From positions 1-30,553 of the forward strand of contig CAZUAH010000114.1 of assembly GCA_964617665.1 (NCBI GenBank): DNA of 30,553 bases, in the 5' to 3' direction. Within the stretch, counting starts at the first letter, position 1, and every line of letters starts with the position of its first letter. The notes under the pieces were generated by a model. That model ran no database searches. It was not told the DNA's origin and saw only the letters and a list, made by a program, of their open reading frames with translations. The stretch is from JADHUC01 sp964617665 (GTDB taxonomy: Bacteria; Planctomycetota; Planctomycetia; Pirellulales; Pirellulaceae). Position numbers and translations under genes: made by a program. Shown piece by piece: positions 7,808 to 16,590 of the stretch.

Positions 7808-8806
7808 TTACTCTTCAAATGCCGCATCGAATGCGCGACCACTTGCTGCAAAGCCCAATCGTTCCTTGGTGAAGGTGCAAGCTTCGCGAGCGCCGAACTC
7901 GCGATCCATGCCGGAATCTTCCCATTCGATGGACAGCGGTCCGTCATAGCCGATGTCGTTCAACGCTCGGCCAATTTCTTCAAAGTCGACGCCGCCACGG
8001 CCGGGGCTGCGGAAGTCCCATCCACGACGGTGGTCGCCGAAGTTGATGTGACTGGCCAGGATGCCGCTTCGGCCGTCCAGGGTCGTAATCGCGTCCTTGA
8101 CATGAACGTGGTAGATGCGGTCGGGGAACGCTCGTATGAACTCAACCGGGTCGACACCCTGCCAGTGTAGGTGGCTGGGATCGAAGTTGAAACCGAACTC
8201 TTCACGATTGTCCAACGCCTCCAGGGCTCGTTGCGCCGTGTACAGATCGAAGGCGATTTCCGTCGGGTGGACCTCCAAAGCGAACTTCACGCCGCATTCG
8301 CCGAAAACGTCCAGGATTGGATTGAACCGCTCGGCCAGCAGTTGGAATCCGGATTCGATCATGGATTCCGATACCGGCGGGAACGAGTAGTTCAAGTGCC
8401 AAATGCTCGAACCGGTGAACCCGTTCACGATGCCAATGCCGAACTTCTGTGCGGCGCGGGCCGTGTTCTTCATCTCCTCGATGGCTCGCTCGTTCACGCC
8501 GGCTGGGTCGCCGTCGCCCCATACGTACGGAGGCAGAATGCCCTTGTGACGCTCGTCGATGATGTCCAGCACGGCTTGGCCGACCAAGTGGTTGCTGATG
8601 GCGTAGCACTGCTGATCGTGGCTTTCGAGCATTTCGCGTTTGCGTGCGCAGTAGGTCTCGTCCTCCAGCGCCTTGTCCACTTCGAAATGGTCCCCCCAGC
8701 AGGCCAACTCCAGGCCGTCGTAGCCGAATTCCTTCGCCTTTCGAGCCATCTCCTCGGCCGGCAGGTCGGCCCACTGGCCCGTGAACAAAGTAACCGGTCT
8801 TGCCAT
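7808..8806 (-). CDS. Sugar phosphate isomerase/epimerase-like TIM barrel
   Basis: This 332-residue protein is of the xylose-isomerase-like TIM-barrel superfamily (AP endonuclease 2 type). Likely metal-site motifs are LEVHP at residues 177-181, NFDPSHLHWQG at 207-217, HVHVKD at 233-238 and SIEWED at 292-297. Such enzymes isomerise or epimerise sugars or related polyols in the cytoplasm; the exact substrate cannot be told. No export signal is present. The start is preceded by GAGGAGA. It is monocistronic as far as visible: a terminator follows it and the next gene upstream (9008) is divergent. Many planctomycete genomes carry numerous members next to Gfo/Idh oxidoreductases, although none is directly adjacent here. 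Confidence 0.88.
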   Translation of the reverse strand: MARPVTLFTGQWADLPAEEMARKAKEFGYDGLELACWGDHFEVDKALEDETYCARKREMLESHDQQCYAISNHLVGQAVLDIIDERHKGILPPYVWGDGDPAGVNERAIEEMKNTARAAQKFGIGIVNGFTGSSIWHLNYSFPPVSESMIESGFQLLAERFNPILDVFGECGVKFALEVHPTEIAFDLYTAQRALEALDNREEFGFNFDPSHLHWQGVDPVEFIRAFPDRIYHVHVKDAITTLDGRSGILASHINFGDHRRGWDFRSPGRGGVDFEEIGRALNDIGYDGPLSIEWEDSGMDREFGAREACTFTKERLGFAASGRAFDAAFEE

Positions 8807-9007
8807 CAGATTTCTCCTCGTACGGTTAACGGAATAGTGGTTCGATTAGACATTCTTGTCAGAGCCCCTATTTTGCCGTTCTTCGGACTGCCACGCAACC
8901 ACTGGCCGGAATGGAAAATCATTTGGAACTGATAGTGAATGATTGATGATAATGTTTTACGCTAAGGGTGGGGCTTGTTGGTTGAGTTGGGTGTGAATAG
9001 GCAAATT

Positions 9008-10042
9008 ATGACGGCTTTCCGCTACTTAGTTTTCGCCTCACTGGTCTACTGTTGCGCGACTACCGTGTCCGTCTTTGCGGCGCCACGAGTAGAAATGGAG
9101 TTGATTACCGAGGCTGGCTTCCCGGCAACCGGTTCGCATCGCTGGATGCAAATGCTGAAGGGCCTTGATGTAAGCAACCTGCGGATTCGATCTGCTCGTA
9201 CCAGCGACAAGGTTGGAGTTCGAGAACGTGGTACTGCAACTTCGCCCACCTATCAGGTGACTGGAATACTGACCGGTCGCAATACGTTGCGTTTGCCGGG
9301 AGGCGAGTTTCGATATGGCGACAAAGCGGGGATCGCTCGCTGGATTACCAAACTGAAGGAAGGTGGTGAATCAGGGCTGTTCGAGACTGCCGGAGCGTTC
9401 GGACTGACCGCCACGCAACTGGTGAAGGTCCACGAAGCGCTGAGCGGGCCAGTGATCTTCAGCACCAAGGGGCAGAAGTCCTATGACGCGATGAAGCGAA
9501 TCTCCGGCACGTTGTCACTATCGTTCACGGCGGACCAAGACGCAACGAATCGGATGGTCGGAAATAATCCCATAAGAGACGAATTGCAGGGTCTCAGCGC
9601 CGGCACCGCGCTGGCTGCCATTCTGCGCCCTCTCGGGCTAGTTCTCGTGCCGCGGAAGCAGGCGGGTGGCCAGATGAAACTGCTGATCACCGACGTACGA
9701 CGGTCACCGGAGTCATGGCCTGTGGGGTGGCCGCCCGAGAAGTCGCCTCGCGATACGCTGCCCGAATTGTTCAATTTCTTGAAAGTCGAAATTCAAGATC
9801 AGCCTCTTTCGACGGCTCTGACGGCGATTCAAGGCCGCATCAAAGCACCGATCTTGTACGACCACAATTCCTTGGCGCTCGAGAGCATCGATCCCACTCA
9901 AGTCAAGGTATCGCATCCAGACGTGCGAACCTACTACAAACGGATCGTTGACGTCTTGGTGGGACAGGCGAAGTTGACAACCGACTTGCGAGTCGACGAG
10001 GCGGGGAAACCCTTTCTGTGGATTTCATCACGTAGGCGATAG
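9008..10042 (+). CDS. Secreted protein of unknown function
   Basis: I do not recognise a named family. The 344-residue product starts with a signal peptide (MTAFRYLVFASLVYCC onward, cleavage probably after VFAA). The mature part falls into an N-terminal half ending near residue 170 and a C-terminal half. In the second half, two segments share a layout, LSAGTALAAILRPLGLVLVP and QPLSTALTAIQGRIKAPILY, reminiscent of short secretin/TonB N-terminal (STN-like) folds found in periplasmic proteins. The ATG at 9008 is preferred over an upstream TTG at 8975 because it puts the signal peptide at the N terminus. The next gene begins six bases after the stop, so the two are likely co-transcribed. It may act in the periplasm; no function is assigned. 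Confidence 0.78.
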   Translation: MTAFRYLVFASLVYCCATTVSVFAAPRVEMELITEAGFPATGSHRWMQMLKGLDVSNLRIRSARTSDKVGVRERGTATSPTYQVTGILTGRNTLRLPGGEFRYGDKAGIARWITKLKEGGESGLFETAGAFGLTATQLVKVHEALSGPVIFSTKGQKSYDAMKRISGTLSLSFTADQDATNRMVGNNPIRDELQGLSAGTALAAILRPLGLVLVPRKQAGGQMKLLITDVRRSPESWPVGWPPEKSPRDTLPELFNFLKVEIQDQPLSTALTAIQGRIKAPILYDHNSLALESIDPTQVKVSHPDVRTYYKRIVDVLVGQAKLTTDLRVDEAGKPFLWISSRRR

Positions 10043-10048
10043 GCCGCT

Positions 10049-10789
10049 ATGCGACTTCTATTATTGGGCACCAGCGGATACCATCCTTCCGATCTCCGGC
10101 AGACGGCATGCATGATGCTGCCGGAATCGGGCGTGATTCTGGATGCTGGAACCGCGATGTACCGGGTCCGCAAGCACTTGCAGACTTCGACTTTGGACAT
10201 CTTCCTGACCCACGCCCACTTGGACCACGTGATTGGGCTCACGTATCTGCTGGGCGTGCTTCACGAGAAAGATATGGAGCGGGTCTGCGTCCACGGGGAA
10301 CCAGAAAAGCTGGCCGCAATCCAGGAGCACGTCTTTTCCGAGTACGTGTTTCCCGTACAGCCACGTTTCCGATGGAGCGAACTCCAGCAGCGCGTCGCCA
10401 TACCGGGCGATGGATCCGTGTCCCATTTCCCATTGGACCATCCGGGCGGAACACTGGGCTATCGGATCGACTGGCCCGGCCGATCGCTGGCCTACGTCAC
10501 CGACACCACGGCGGATCTGGATGCGCCTTACGTCGAACACATTCGAGGTGCCGACGTGCTCCTGCACGAGTGCAATTTCCCCGACGGTTGGGAGGACACA
10601 GCTAAGCTAACCGGCCATAGCTGCGTCACCACAGTCGCCGAACTTGCCCGGAAGGCCAAAGTGGGCCGCTTGGTCCTGATTCACATCAACCCGCACACGG
10701 GCGAAGACGATCCCGTCGGTTTGGACGTAGCCCGAAGCATCTTTCCGGCAACGGATCTGGGACGGGACGAGATGGTGATCGACTTCTAG
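10049..10789 (+). CDS. Metallo-beta-lactamase-fold hydrolase (RNase Z-like)
   Basis: This 246-residue protein has the zinc motif THAHLDH at residues 54-60. It also has a later His in PLDHPGGTLGYRI, an Asp in YVTDTTA, a His in LLHECNFPD and a terminal His in LVLIHINPH, the ligand order of the RNase Z/ElaC-like branch. This branch includes tRNA 3' endonucleases and cyclic-nucleotide or phosphodiester hydrolases. It lacks the long exosite arm expected of a true RNase Z, so general hydrolase is the safer name. No signal peptide is seen, so it is cytoplasmic. It starts six bases after the secreted protein gene at 9008-10042 and is followed by a palindromic repeat. Confidence 0.88.
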   Translation: MRLLLLGTSGYHPSDLRQTACMMLPESGVILDAGTAMYRVRKHLQTSTLDIFLTHAHLDHVIGLTYLLGVLHEKDMERVCVHGEPEKLAAIQEHVFSEYVFPVQPRFRWSELQQRVAIPGDGSVSHFPLDHPGGTLGYRIDWPGRSLAYVTDTTADLDAPYVEHIRGADVLLHECNFPDGWEDTAKLTGHSCVTTVAELARKAKVGRLVLIHINPHTGEDDPVGLDVARSIFPATDLGRDEMVIDF

Positions 10790-10790
10790 T

Positions 10791-10914
10791 GCTTTGTCAA
10801 TGCAGGAAGTCAGGGCTGGGTGGCCGGGGCTGGACTGAGCGTTAGCGAAGGAAGCCCCGGGGTTTCGGGCGACGCCCTCCAACCCCGGCCACCCTATCCA
10901 ATCGCTGACAAAGC
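10791..10914. repeat. Palindromic repeat family A, copy 1 (core 10817-10895)
   Basis: The 79-base core is nearly identical to the reverse complement of 24973-25052. Its ends are perfect 12-base inverted arms, GGGTGGCCGGGG and CCCCGGCCACCC, with further pairing inside. Outside the core, GCTTTGTCA (10791-10799) and TGACAAAGC (10906-10914) extend the hairpin, but these outer arms are not shared with copy 2. It lies between the convergent stops at 10789 and 10985 and could serve as a bidirectional terminator. It resembles a non-autonomous palindromic element; no transposase is present. Confidence 0.85.
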
Positions 10915-10984
10915 GGTAGGTCCAAGTGGGGCGCAATACTGGCACAGCATGTCGACGATGCAGTTTGATGCTTACTGCACCCTA

Positions 10985-13900
10985 TCAATGCGACGCGGCA
11001 CGGAACAGCCTCTCGAAACGCTTGCGATTCTCGCGCCGATAGGTTTCGCATTCCTTCATCAGCGATTTGGGGCCTTCGTATCCCAGCAGAAAAGCCAGCT
11101 TCTTCAGCTCCAACTCGTCCTCCGGCAATTCGTGACGGGCCGCCGTGTTCATCAAACGCAGTCTTGCCTCGACGCTTCGCAGAAAGCGATAGGAACGCTC
11201 GAGGTACTCGGCGTCTTCGGGTTCCAGGCAGTTGGCTTGCTGCAAAGCCTGGATGGCGTCCAGAGTGCCCGGTACCAGCACGCCAGGCGTAACGGCGGCA
11301 TGTTTCAACTGAAGCATCTGGACCACGAATTCGATGTCGACGGTGCCACCTATTCCGCGTTTCAGGTTGTCCTTCGACGCAGTTTCCTCCAGTCGTCCGC
11401 GCATGCGTTGGATTTCTTCAGCGTTCGCCGCCCGCCATCCGGGACCCACAATTGCGTCGCGCACAACTTGCATGGCCGCTTCGCAGGCGTTCGCCGAGCC
11501 GTAGATCGGCCTGGCCTTACACAACGCCTGACGTTCCCATAGCTGTCCTTGCCCAGTTGCGAAATACCGCTCGAAACCCTCGACCGAAACCGCCAGCGAG
11601 CCGCTTTTTCCGGTAGGCCGCAGGCGCGGATCCAACTCGTACAATCTGCCGTATGGCCCCAGGCTGTTGATCACTTTGATGATCCGCTGGCCCAGTTGGC
11701 CGAAGAAATGTTGGTTGCTCGTTGTGCGGGTGCTGTGACTGCGGGGCGGCTGTCGTGTCGAGCCGTCCACCTCGTACAAAAAGACGACATCCAGATCGCT
11801 GTGATAGTTCGGTTCACGGCCACCCAGTTTGCCCATGGCCAGGATGACCAAATCGCAAGGTTCGCCGTCCCGATCGCCGCCATCGATCGTCGGTACACCG
11901 TATCTCTCGGTCAGCTTACCGTATTCCCTGGACGCTATCTCTTGGAGACATACCTCGGCGATATCCGACAGCACGCGATGCGTATTTCGGACGTCCTCTT
12001 TTCCCAGGATATCACGCACGCCGACACGCAGATGGAGCGAGTTCTTGAAGCCGTGAAAGATCGGCTCGACATCCTCGGCGCCGCGCAGCAAATCCTCGAG
12101 GGTCATTTGAAGCGATCGTGACGTGGGCAGTTTGTCCAGTACCAGCGAGTCCATCAACTCGTCGATCATACCGGGGTGGCTGGTCAGAATACTGCACAGA
12201 TACGGCGTTGCGGCGCACAGCCGGACATACAATTGCAGTGACGGAGGATTGAAGCTGAACAATTCCCACAAAACGCCCTTACCGCCCAACGAATCGCTGA
12301 CCTTGCTCAAATTGACCAGGGTCGAGTCCGGATCGGGCGTGGCGGCGATCGCCTGCGCCAATTGCGGCGCGATCGAGGCCAGGAAATGGCGGCATCGACG
12401 CGTGGACAGAAACGAGATCTTCTCGGTCGTCAGCGCCATCAAGTTCTTATACGCATCCGCCGTGTTCTTGAATCCGTAGTCGCCAAGCACGCGGTCTCTG
12501 GCCTCGTCCGACGGTTCCGGATCCAAGACCAGATCCACGATAGGCTCGATTTCCTCTTCCGAACCAAATGCCTCACTCAGCAAATGGTTCAGCATCATCC
12601 GGTTCTGTTTGGTTTTCTGCTTGTAGTCCGCTTTGAACACTTTCAACGGCGAACGATGCGGTCCGTCCAGATATCCCATGCGGATGGCCAGTTTGCGCAG
12701 CTCTCCGTCGCTTTCCGGCATGGTGTGTGTCTGCAGGTCGAACATGATCTGCAGACGATGCTCCAGCTTGCGAAGCATCACGTAGTTCTCTTCCAGCATC
12801 GTCTGCTCTTCCATCGTCAGACAGCTGGCTTTGCCCAGCAGAGCGATGGCCTCAAGCGTGTTGCCCGTGTGGATCTCCGGCAACTCGCTGCCATTCAGAA
12901 GCTGAAGGAACTGAATGACGAACTCGATGTCGCGGATACCGCCGTCGCCCGTCTTGACGTTCAGCTCGCTACCGCCCTCGCGCTCTGTCCGTCTTTCGAT
13001 CCGACGTTTCAGCGCCCGGATACCCGTGATATCCGCGCGGTTCAAGTAGCGGCGGTAGATCCAGGGACGGAGCTGCTCCAAGAACTCGTTGCCCAGATCC
13101 AGATCGCCTGCAATCGCTCGGGCCTTGACAAACGCTTGACGTTCCCATGTGCGTCCCACATTTTCGTAGTAACGCAGGGCCGCGTCGTGCCCGATGACCG
13201 AAAGTCCCTGGCTGCCATTGGGTCGCAACCGCAGGTCGACGCGGTATGCCGCGCCCTGGGGCGTACTGTCCGCAAGATACCTGACGGCATGCCGAGCGAT
13301 CCGCTTGAAAAACTCGCTGTTGTCGCATGGCCGTCGGCCATCGGTCTCGCCGCCTTCGTCGCTCAGGAAGATCAGATCGATGTCGCTGGAGTAGTTCAAC
13401 TCGACGCCGCCAAGCTTTCCCAACGCCAGTACGACGAATCGAGCGCGATCACCGTTGGGTCGCCGAGGCGTACCGCGTTCCTTCGCCTCTTTCACCCATG
13501 CCGCCTGCAGAGCCGCCTCGCAAATGGCATCTGCCAGGAAGGATATCTGTTCGGTGACCACCATCAGATGTTGTCGCTGGACAATGTCGCCGTATGCGAT
13601 CCTGAGCGTCTCGCGGTGCTTGTACCGCCGGAGGATCGCCATAACGTCCCGATCGTCCATGGCAGTGGCCACATCCTTGCAGATCTCCTGGACGAGCACG
13701 CGGCGCGCCACGGGGCGTCCCTCCGTCATGCGAAGTACATCGAAGCTCGCGGGATCGCGGACCAGCAGGTCGCTCAGGTTCTGGCTGGCGGAAAGGATCT
13801 GCAGCAGGGTTGGCAGCGCGTTGGGATCACGCTCGAACAACGTACCCAGCGACAACGGATTTCTCGATGCCCGGACAACATTGTCCAGATTGTTCAGAGC

Positions 13901-14101
13901 CATATCTGGATCGCTCAGCCGCGGCAACTCGTCGGTCAGCTGCTGGAAGACGACACTCAGCAGATCGAGCGTTATTCCCGACTCGGCAATGGCGACAAGA
14001 TTACCGTGCGCGCGATCCACGTTCTTGATCTTGAGCGATCGCAAGCGCGCAGCACACTCGGAAGGGTCGTCGAGGTACTGAATCAGTGTGTCGCGGTCCA
14101 T
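10985..14101 (-). CDS. glnE: Bifunctional glutamine synthetase adenylyltransferase/adenylyl-removing enzyme
   Basis: This protein of about 1038 residues has the two nucleotidyltransferase domains of GlnE. The N-terminal (adenylyl-removing) domain has GKLGGVELNYSSDIDLIF near residue 235. The C-terminal (adenylylating) domain has GKLGGREPNYHSDLDVVF near residue 765. Each Asp-x-Asp pair binds catalytic metal. Further family motifs include ALKRRIER, GGIRDIEFVIQFLQ and GGTVDIEFVVQMLQ. The enzyme adds or removes AMP on a glutamine synthetase tyrosine according to nitrogen status, in the cytoplasm. Length fits the family at its upper end. The start is uncertain: the frame extends to an ATG at 14179, but the family-like sequence begins at MDRDTLIQYL (14101); no strong ribosome-binding site marks either. 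No glutamine synthetase or PII gene is in the window. Confidence 0.93.
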   Translation of the reverse strand: MDRDTLIQYLDDPSECAARLRSLKIKNVDRAHGNLVAIAESGITLDLLSVVFQQLTDELPRLSDPDMALNNLDNVVRASRNPLSLGTLFERDPNALPTLLQILSASQNLSDLLVRDPASFDVLRMTEGRPVARRVLVQEICKDVATAMDDRDVMAILRRYKHRETLRIAYGDIVQRQHLMVVTEQISFLADAICEAALQAAWVKEAKERGTPRRPNGDRARFVVLALGKLGGVELNYSSDIDLIFLSDEGGETDGRRPCDNSEFFKRIARHAVRYLADSTPQGAAYRVDLRLRPNGSQGLSVIGHDAALRYYENVGRTWERQAFVKARAIAGDLDLGNEFLEQLRPWIYRRYLNRADITGIRALKRRIERRTEREGGSELNVKTGDGGIRDIEFVIQFLQLLNGSELPEIHTGNTLEAIALLGKASCLTMEEQTMLEENYVMLRKLEHRLQIMFDLQTHTMPESDGELRKLAIRMGYLDGPHRSPLKVFKADYKQKTKQNRMMLNHLLSEAFGSEEEIEPIVDLVLDPEPSDEARDRVLGDYGFKNTADAYKNLMALTTEKISFLSTRRCRHFLASIAPQLAQAIAATPDPDSTLVNLSKVSDSLGGKGVLWELFSFNPPSLQLYVRLCAATPYLCSILTSHPGMIDELMDSLVLDKLPTSRSLQMTLEDLLRGAEDVEPIFHGFKNSLHLRVGVRDILGKEDVRNTHRVLSDIAEVCLQEIASREYGKLTERYGVPTIDGGDRDGEPCDLVILAMGKLGGREPNYHSDLDVVFLYEVDGSTRQPPRSHSTRTTSNQHFFGQLGQRIIKVINSLGPYGRLYELDPRLRPTGKSGSLAVSVEGFERYFATGQGQLWERQALCKARPIYGSANACEAAMQVVRDAIVGPGWRAANAEEIQRMRGRLEETASKDNLKRGIGGTVDIEFVVQMLQLKHAAVTPGVLVPGTLDAIQALQQANCLEPEDAEYLERSYRFLRSVEARLRLMNTAARHELPEDELELKKLAFLLGYEGPKSLMKECETYRRENRKRFERLFRAASH

Positions 14102-14234
14102 GACAGACTCATGATATCCAAAACCCCACAGCTTGACGACCGCCCATTTGCGTTCGATGGGTCGATGACTTAGTATCAACGGCGTTGGGTGTCATTCCTG
14201 CCGTCAATGTTCCCGCCTTTCATCCTTTTTTCTG

Positions 14235-15245
14235 ATGACAACAGATTTCGATCCCTACCAGGACTGGCTTGGCATTGGGCCGCACGAGCGTCCGCCGGAC
14301 CACTATCGGCTGCTGGGACTGCAACGCTTCGAGACCGACCCCGACGTCATCCAGGCGGCGGCAGATCAGCGAATGGGCTATGTGCGCAAGTTCCAAATGG
14401 GCCCCAAATCCGTCTACACGCAAGAGTTGCTGAACGAGCTGGCAGCAGCAAAACTCTGTCTGTTGGACCCGAACACCAAAGCCACCTACGACGCCGGACT
14501 CGGACGGCTGCAGACGGCGGCCCAAGCCACGTTACCCACCGGAGTCCCATTGCAGCCGGCGGCCGTCTCTCCGGCTGTCGGGGCCGTCGGGTGTCCTCCT
14601 GCGGCTCCCGAGCCCGATCAGGCGTTTGAAGAAGACGAGTACAGCGAGCCGCTTTTCTCAAGACCATGGTTCCTGGCGCTGGTAGTCGGCAGCATCGCGC
14701 TCGTAGCCGGGCTCGCCATCGGGTTAGGCATCCTAATCGCGAAGAAGCGGGCCGCAGATTCGTCGATGGAAGAACAACTCGATGAGCCCGTAGTTGAAGA
14801 GGTTGTCGAGCCGGAGACTTTCGTTGAAGAAGAGCCGGTATTAGTCTTGCCCGAGGCCGGCGGCGAAATCAACCTTTCTGCTTCGAGCGCGGCAATCAGC
14901 GCCGGCCTGCAACGCGAGCAGCGCGACCTCCAGAGCGTGATCGTCGGCTGGACGTCTCGGGACAGTGTCGCCGAGTGGCGATTCGAGGCACGCGAGGCCG
15001 GCATGTATCGAGTCGAATTGAACTACGCCGTCACTGCTGACACCAGCGGCACCTACACCCTGGAATTGAACGGCGAACCCACAACCAAGGACATGAGCAT
15101 ACGAGGCGAACTCGGCGAGTTCAAAACCGACGAACTGTTCCTGTCCATCCCCCGCAAAGGCGAACACACCATCGCCGTGTACACAGAAACCACACCACAA
15201 GGCACAATCGAATTGCGCTGGATTCGCCTAGCGCCCCGCCAGTAG
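14235..15245 (+). CDS. J-like-domain single-pass membrane protein
   Basis: In this 336-residue protein, residues 8-88 resemble a DnaJ J domain (DHYRLLGLQRFETDPDVIQAA, then LNELAAAKLCLLDPNTKATYD) but lack the His-Pro-Asp triad needed to stimulate DnaK. A Pro/Ala-rich linker leads to a transmembrane helix at about 146-170, then acidic residues. The C-terminal domain (about 210-336) has WRFEAREAGMYRVELNYA, the look of a beta-sandwich carbohydrate-binding or adhesion module. This predicts a cytoplasmic J-like domain and an exported sandwich domain. It diverges from glnE with about 130 bases between starts. The ATG at 14235 has no clear ribosome-binding site. The function is unknown; similar J-like N termini are common in planctomycete membrane proteins, to my knowledge. 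Confidence 0.8.
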   Translation: MTTDFDPYQDWLGIGPHERPPDHYRLLGLQRFETDPDVIQAAADQRMGYVRKFQMGPKSVYTQELLNELAAAKLCLLDPNTKATYDAGLGRLQTAAQATLPTGVPLQPAAVSPAVGAVGCPPAAPEPDQAFEEDEYSEPLFSRPWFLALVVGSIALVAGLAIGLGILIAKKRAADSSMEEQLDEPVVEEVVEPETFVEEEPVLVLPEAGGEINLSASSAAISAGLQREQRDLQSVIVGWTSRDSVAEWRFEAREAGMYRVELNYAVTADTSGTYTLELNGEPTTKDMSIRGELGEFKTDELFLSIPRKGEHTIAVYTETTPQGTIELRWIRLAPRQ

Positions 15246-15394
15246 GCTCGCCAAGTGATAGGATTCCAACTTGGCTCTCTCGATCCGCAAGACACGGGAC
15301 TTCCAATCTGGCGGACGACCACGAATTGAAATCGAGTAGCACGGGGTCTTACGGGCGCTAGCATTCTCGCGCAATCCGAGACAGTTCCATTCGC

Positions 15395-16306
15395 TTACCG
15401 AATGTAGTTCCGGAACGCACCAAACCGGCTCCAACTGGCGGCCGGGTAGTAGATGTATTGGACGCGGCCAAAGATATCGCCGAGGGGGACACATCCGAAG
15501 CTCCGGCTGTCGAGTGACTTGTCGCGATTGTCGCCCATGACAAAACAGTTGCCCACCGGCACGGTCACTCCTTCGTGGTCGTCGTATTCGGTTGGCTGGT
15601 CACCATCTACGATGGCGTAGGTCTTGCCCGCGTTCGTTTCGTAGAACAACTCGCCTTCAAAACAACTGCGAATCGCCGAGAATGCGGATTCCGGTGCCTT
15701 TTCGCGGCCCAGACGTTTCTCGTTGACGAAAACCTCGCCGCCGCGTATGACGACCGTATCGCCCGGAAGGCCAATTACCCGCTTGATGTACGCTTGCCGT
15801 CGGTTCGGTGGCGAACGAAATACGACAACGTCGCCACGCTCGGGCATCGAGTATCGATATGCCATCTTGTTCACCAGGAAACGGTCGCCCTTCAGCACAT
15901 TGGGAACCATACTGGCGGCGGGCACATAGAAGGCCTGCATCACCTGCATCCGGACCACCACCGCTGTGACAATGGGATTTGTGATTCCCACGAGCATGAA
16001 GAACGAGTAGACGATGCCTCGGTTGTAATCCTTCAGCGAGTACGAGTCTTTGACGCGTCTGGCTGTGACGTAGCTGTCGATGGTCGCATAGATCCACAAC
16101 ACGAAGACCGTGCCATACGAACAGAGAAATATGGCCCACACAGCCGCCGACGGCTTGGCCAATGCGCCGCCAATCGCCACGGGCAGGAAAAGCAGCGTGG
16201 CCAGAAACAGCAGCAGTCCCTTGACGATTCTTCCACAATAGATCTGCCCCAGGCCTGTGCAGATCAGGGACAATACAACGGCAATCCAAGGCTTTCGGCT
16301 GTTCAT
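15395..16306 (-). CDS. lepB: Signal peptidase I
   Basis: This 303-residue protein has the serine-lysine dyad of type I signal peptidases: Ser132 in PAASMVPNVLKGD and Lys175 in QAYIKRVIGLPGD. The conserved GDNRDKSLDSR box is at residues 258-268. It cleaves signal peptides from exported preproteins at the outer face of the inner membrane. Unusually, about 110 residues precede the catalytic part, with several hydrophobic segments (around 8-25, 28-48, 55-73 and 100-118), more than the one or two in typical enzymes. The start at 16306 fits the first hydrophobic segment; a long open frame upstream to 16564 overlaps the next gene and is not used. It is the third gene after the ECF sigma factor and the small membrane protein, 32 bases behind the latter. 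Confidence 0.92.
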   Translation of the reverse strand: MNSRKPWIAVVLSLICTGLGQIYCGRIVKGLLLFLATLLFLPVAIGGALAKPSAAVWAIFLCSYGTVFVLWIYATIDSYVTARRVKDSYSLKDYNRGIVYSFFMLVGITNPIVTAVVVRMQVMQAFYVPAASMVPNVLKGDRFLVNKMAYRYSMPERGDVVVFRSPPNRRQAYIKRVIGLPGDTVVIRGGEVFVNEKRLGREKAPESAFSAIRSCFEGELFYETNAGKTYAIVDGDQPTEYDDHEGVTVPVGNCFVMGDNRDKSLDSRSFGCVPLGDIFGRVQYIYYPAASWSRFGAFRNYIR

Positions 16307-16338
16307 GTTGATCGATTCCACGAAAGTCGTTCGATTTG

Positions 16339-16590
16339 TTAAGGCCCGACGAAAAACAATGAAAGGAAACTCCCCATCCTGACCGCACAAGCCGCACCAG
16401 CGGCCGAGCACATTGCGATTTGCCCCCACCGAGAGGACAAAATCGCCTGAAGGTAGATGGCTGCGGCAAGCGTTCGTCGCTGCTGCTGATCTTCCTCGAC
16501 TCGGTTCATCACGGTGTCGCAGAAGTCGTCGGGCACTTCGACCGCCATCCGCGTCTTTTTCCACGATTCGTATCGCTGGTCGTGTGACAT
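16339..16590 (-). CDS. Small membrane protein, putative anti-sigma factor
   Basis: The 83-residue product has a soluble, charged N-terminal half (SWKKTRMAVEVPDDFCDTVM, then a Glu/Gln-rich stretch) and a hydrophobic C-terminal half (about 57-82) that could span the membrane. Its ATG overlaps the sigma factor stop codon by one base (TGATG), so translation is probably coupled. Position and layout suggest a regulator that holds the ECF sigma factor at the membrane. It has no zinc-binding HxxxCxxC motif, so it is not a typical ZAS anti-sigma factor. I infer the role from context only; a small accessory protein for the signal peptidase behind it is another option. Confidence 0.68.
   Translation of the reverse strand: MSHDQRYESWKKTRMAVEVPDDFCDTVMNRVEEDQQQRRTLAAAIYLQAILSSRWGQIAMCSAAGAACAVRMGSFLSLFFVGP

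Noticed and set aside
6724..8170. Two long plus-strand open frames (6724-7623 and 7094-8170) opposite the leader-like protein and the isomerase
   Set aside because: They overlap each other and genes with good ribosome-binding sites and domain motifs on the minus strand, cross a terminator, and have Arg/Ser-rich low-information composition.
12362..14173. A 603-codon open frame on the plus strand opposite glnE
   Set aside because: The minus strand carries clear GlnE motifs throughout; this frame has no recognisable domain and reflects GC-rich codon bias.
15575..16342. A 255-codon plus-strand open frame opposite signal peptidase I
   Set aside because: The minus-strand product has the complete Ser/Lys catalytic motifs; this one is a shadow.
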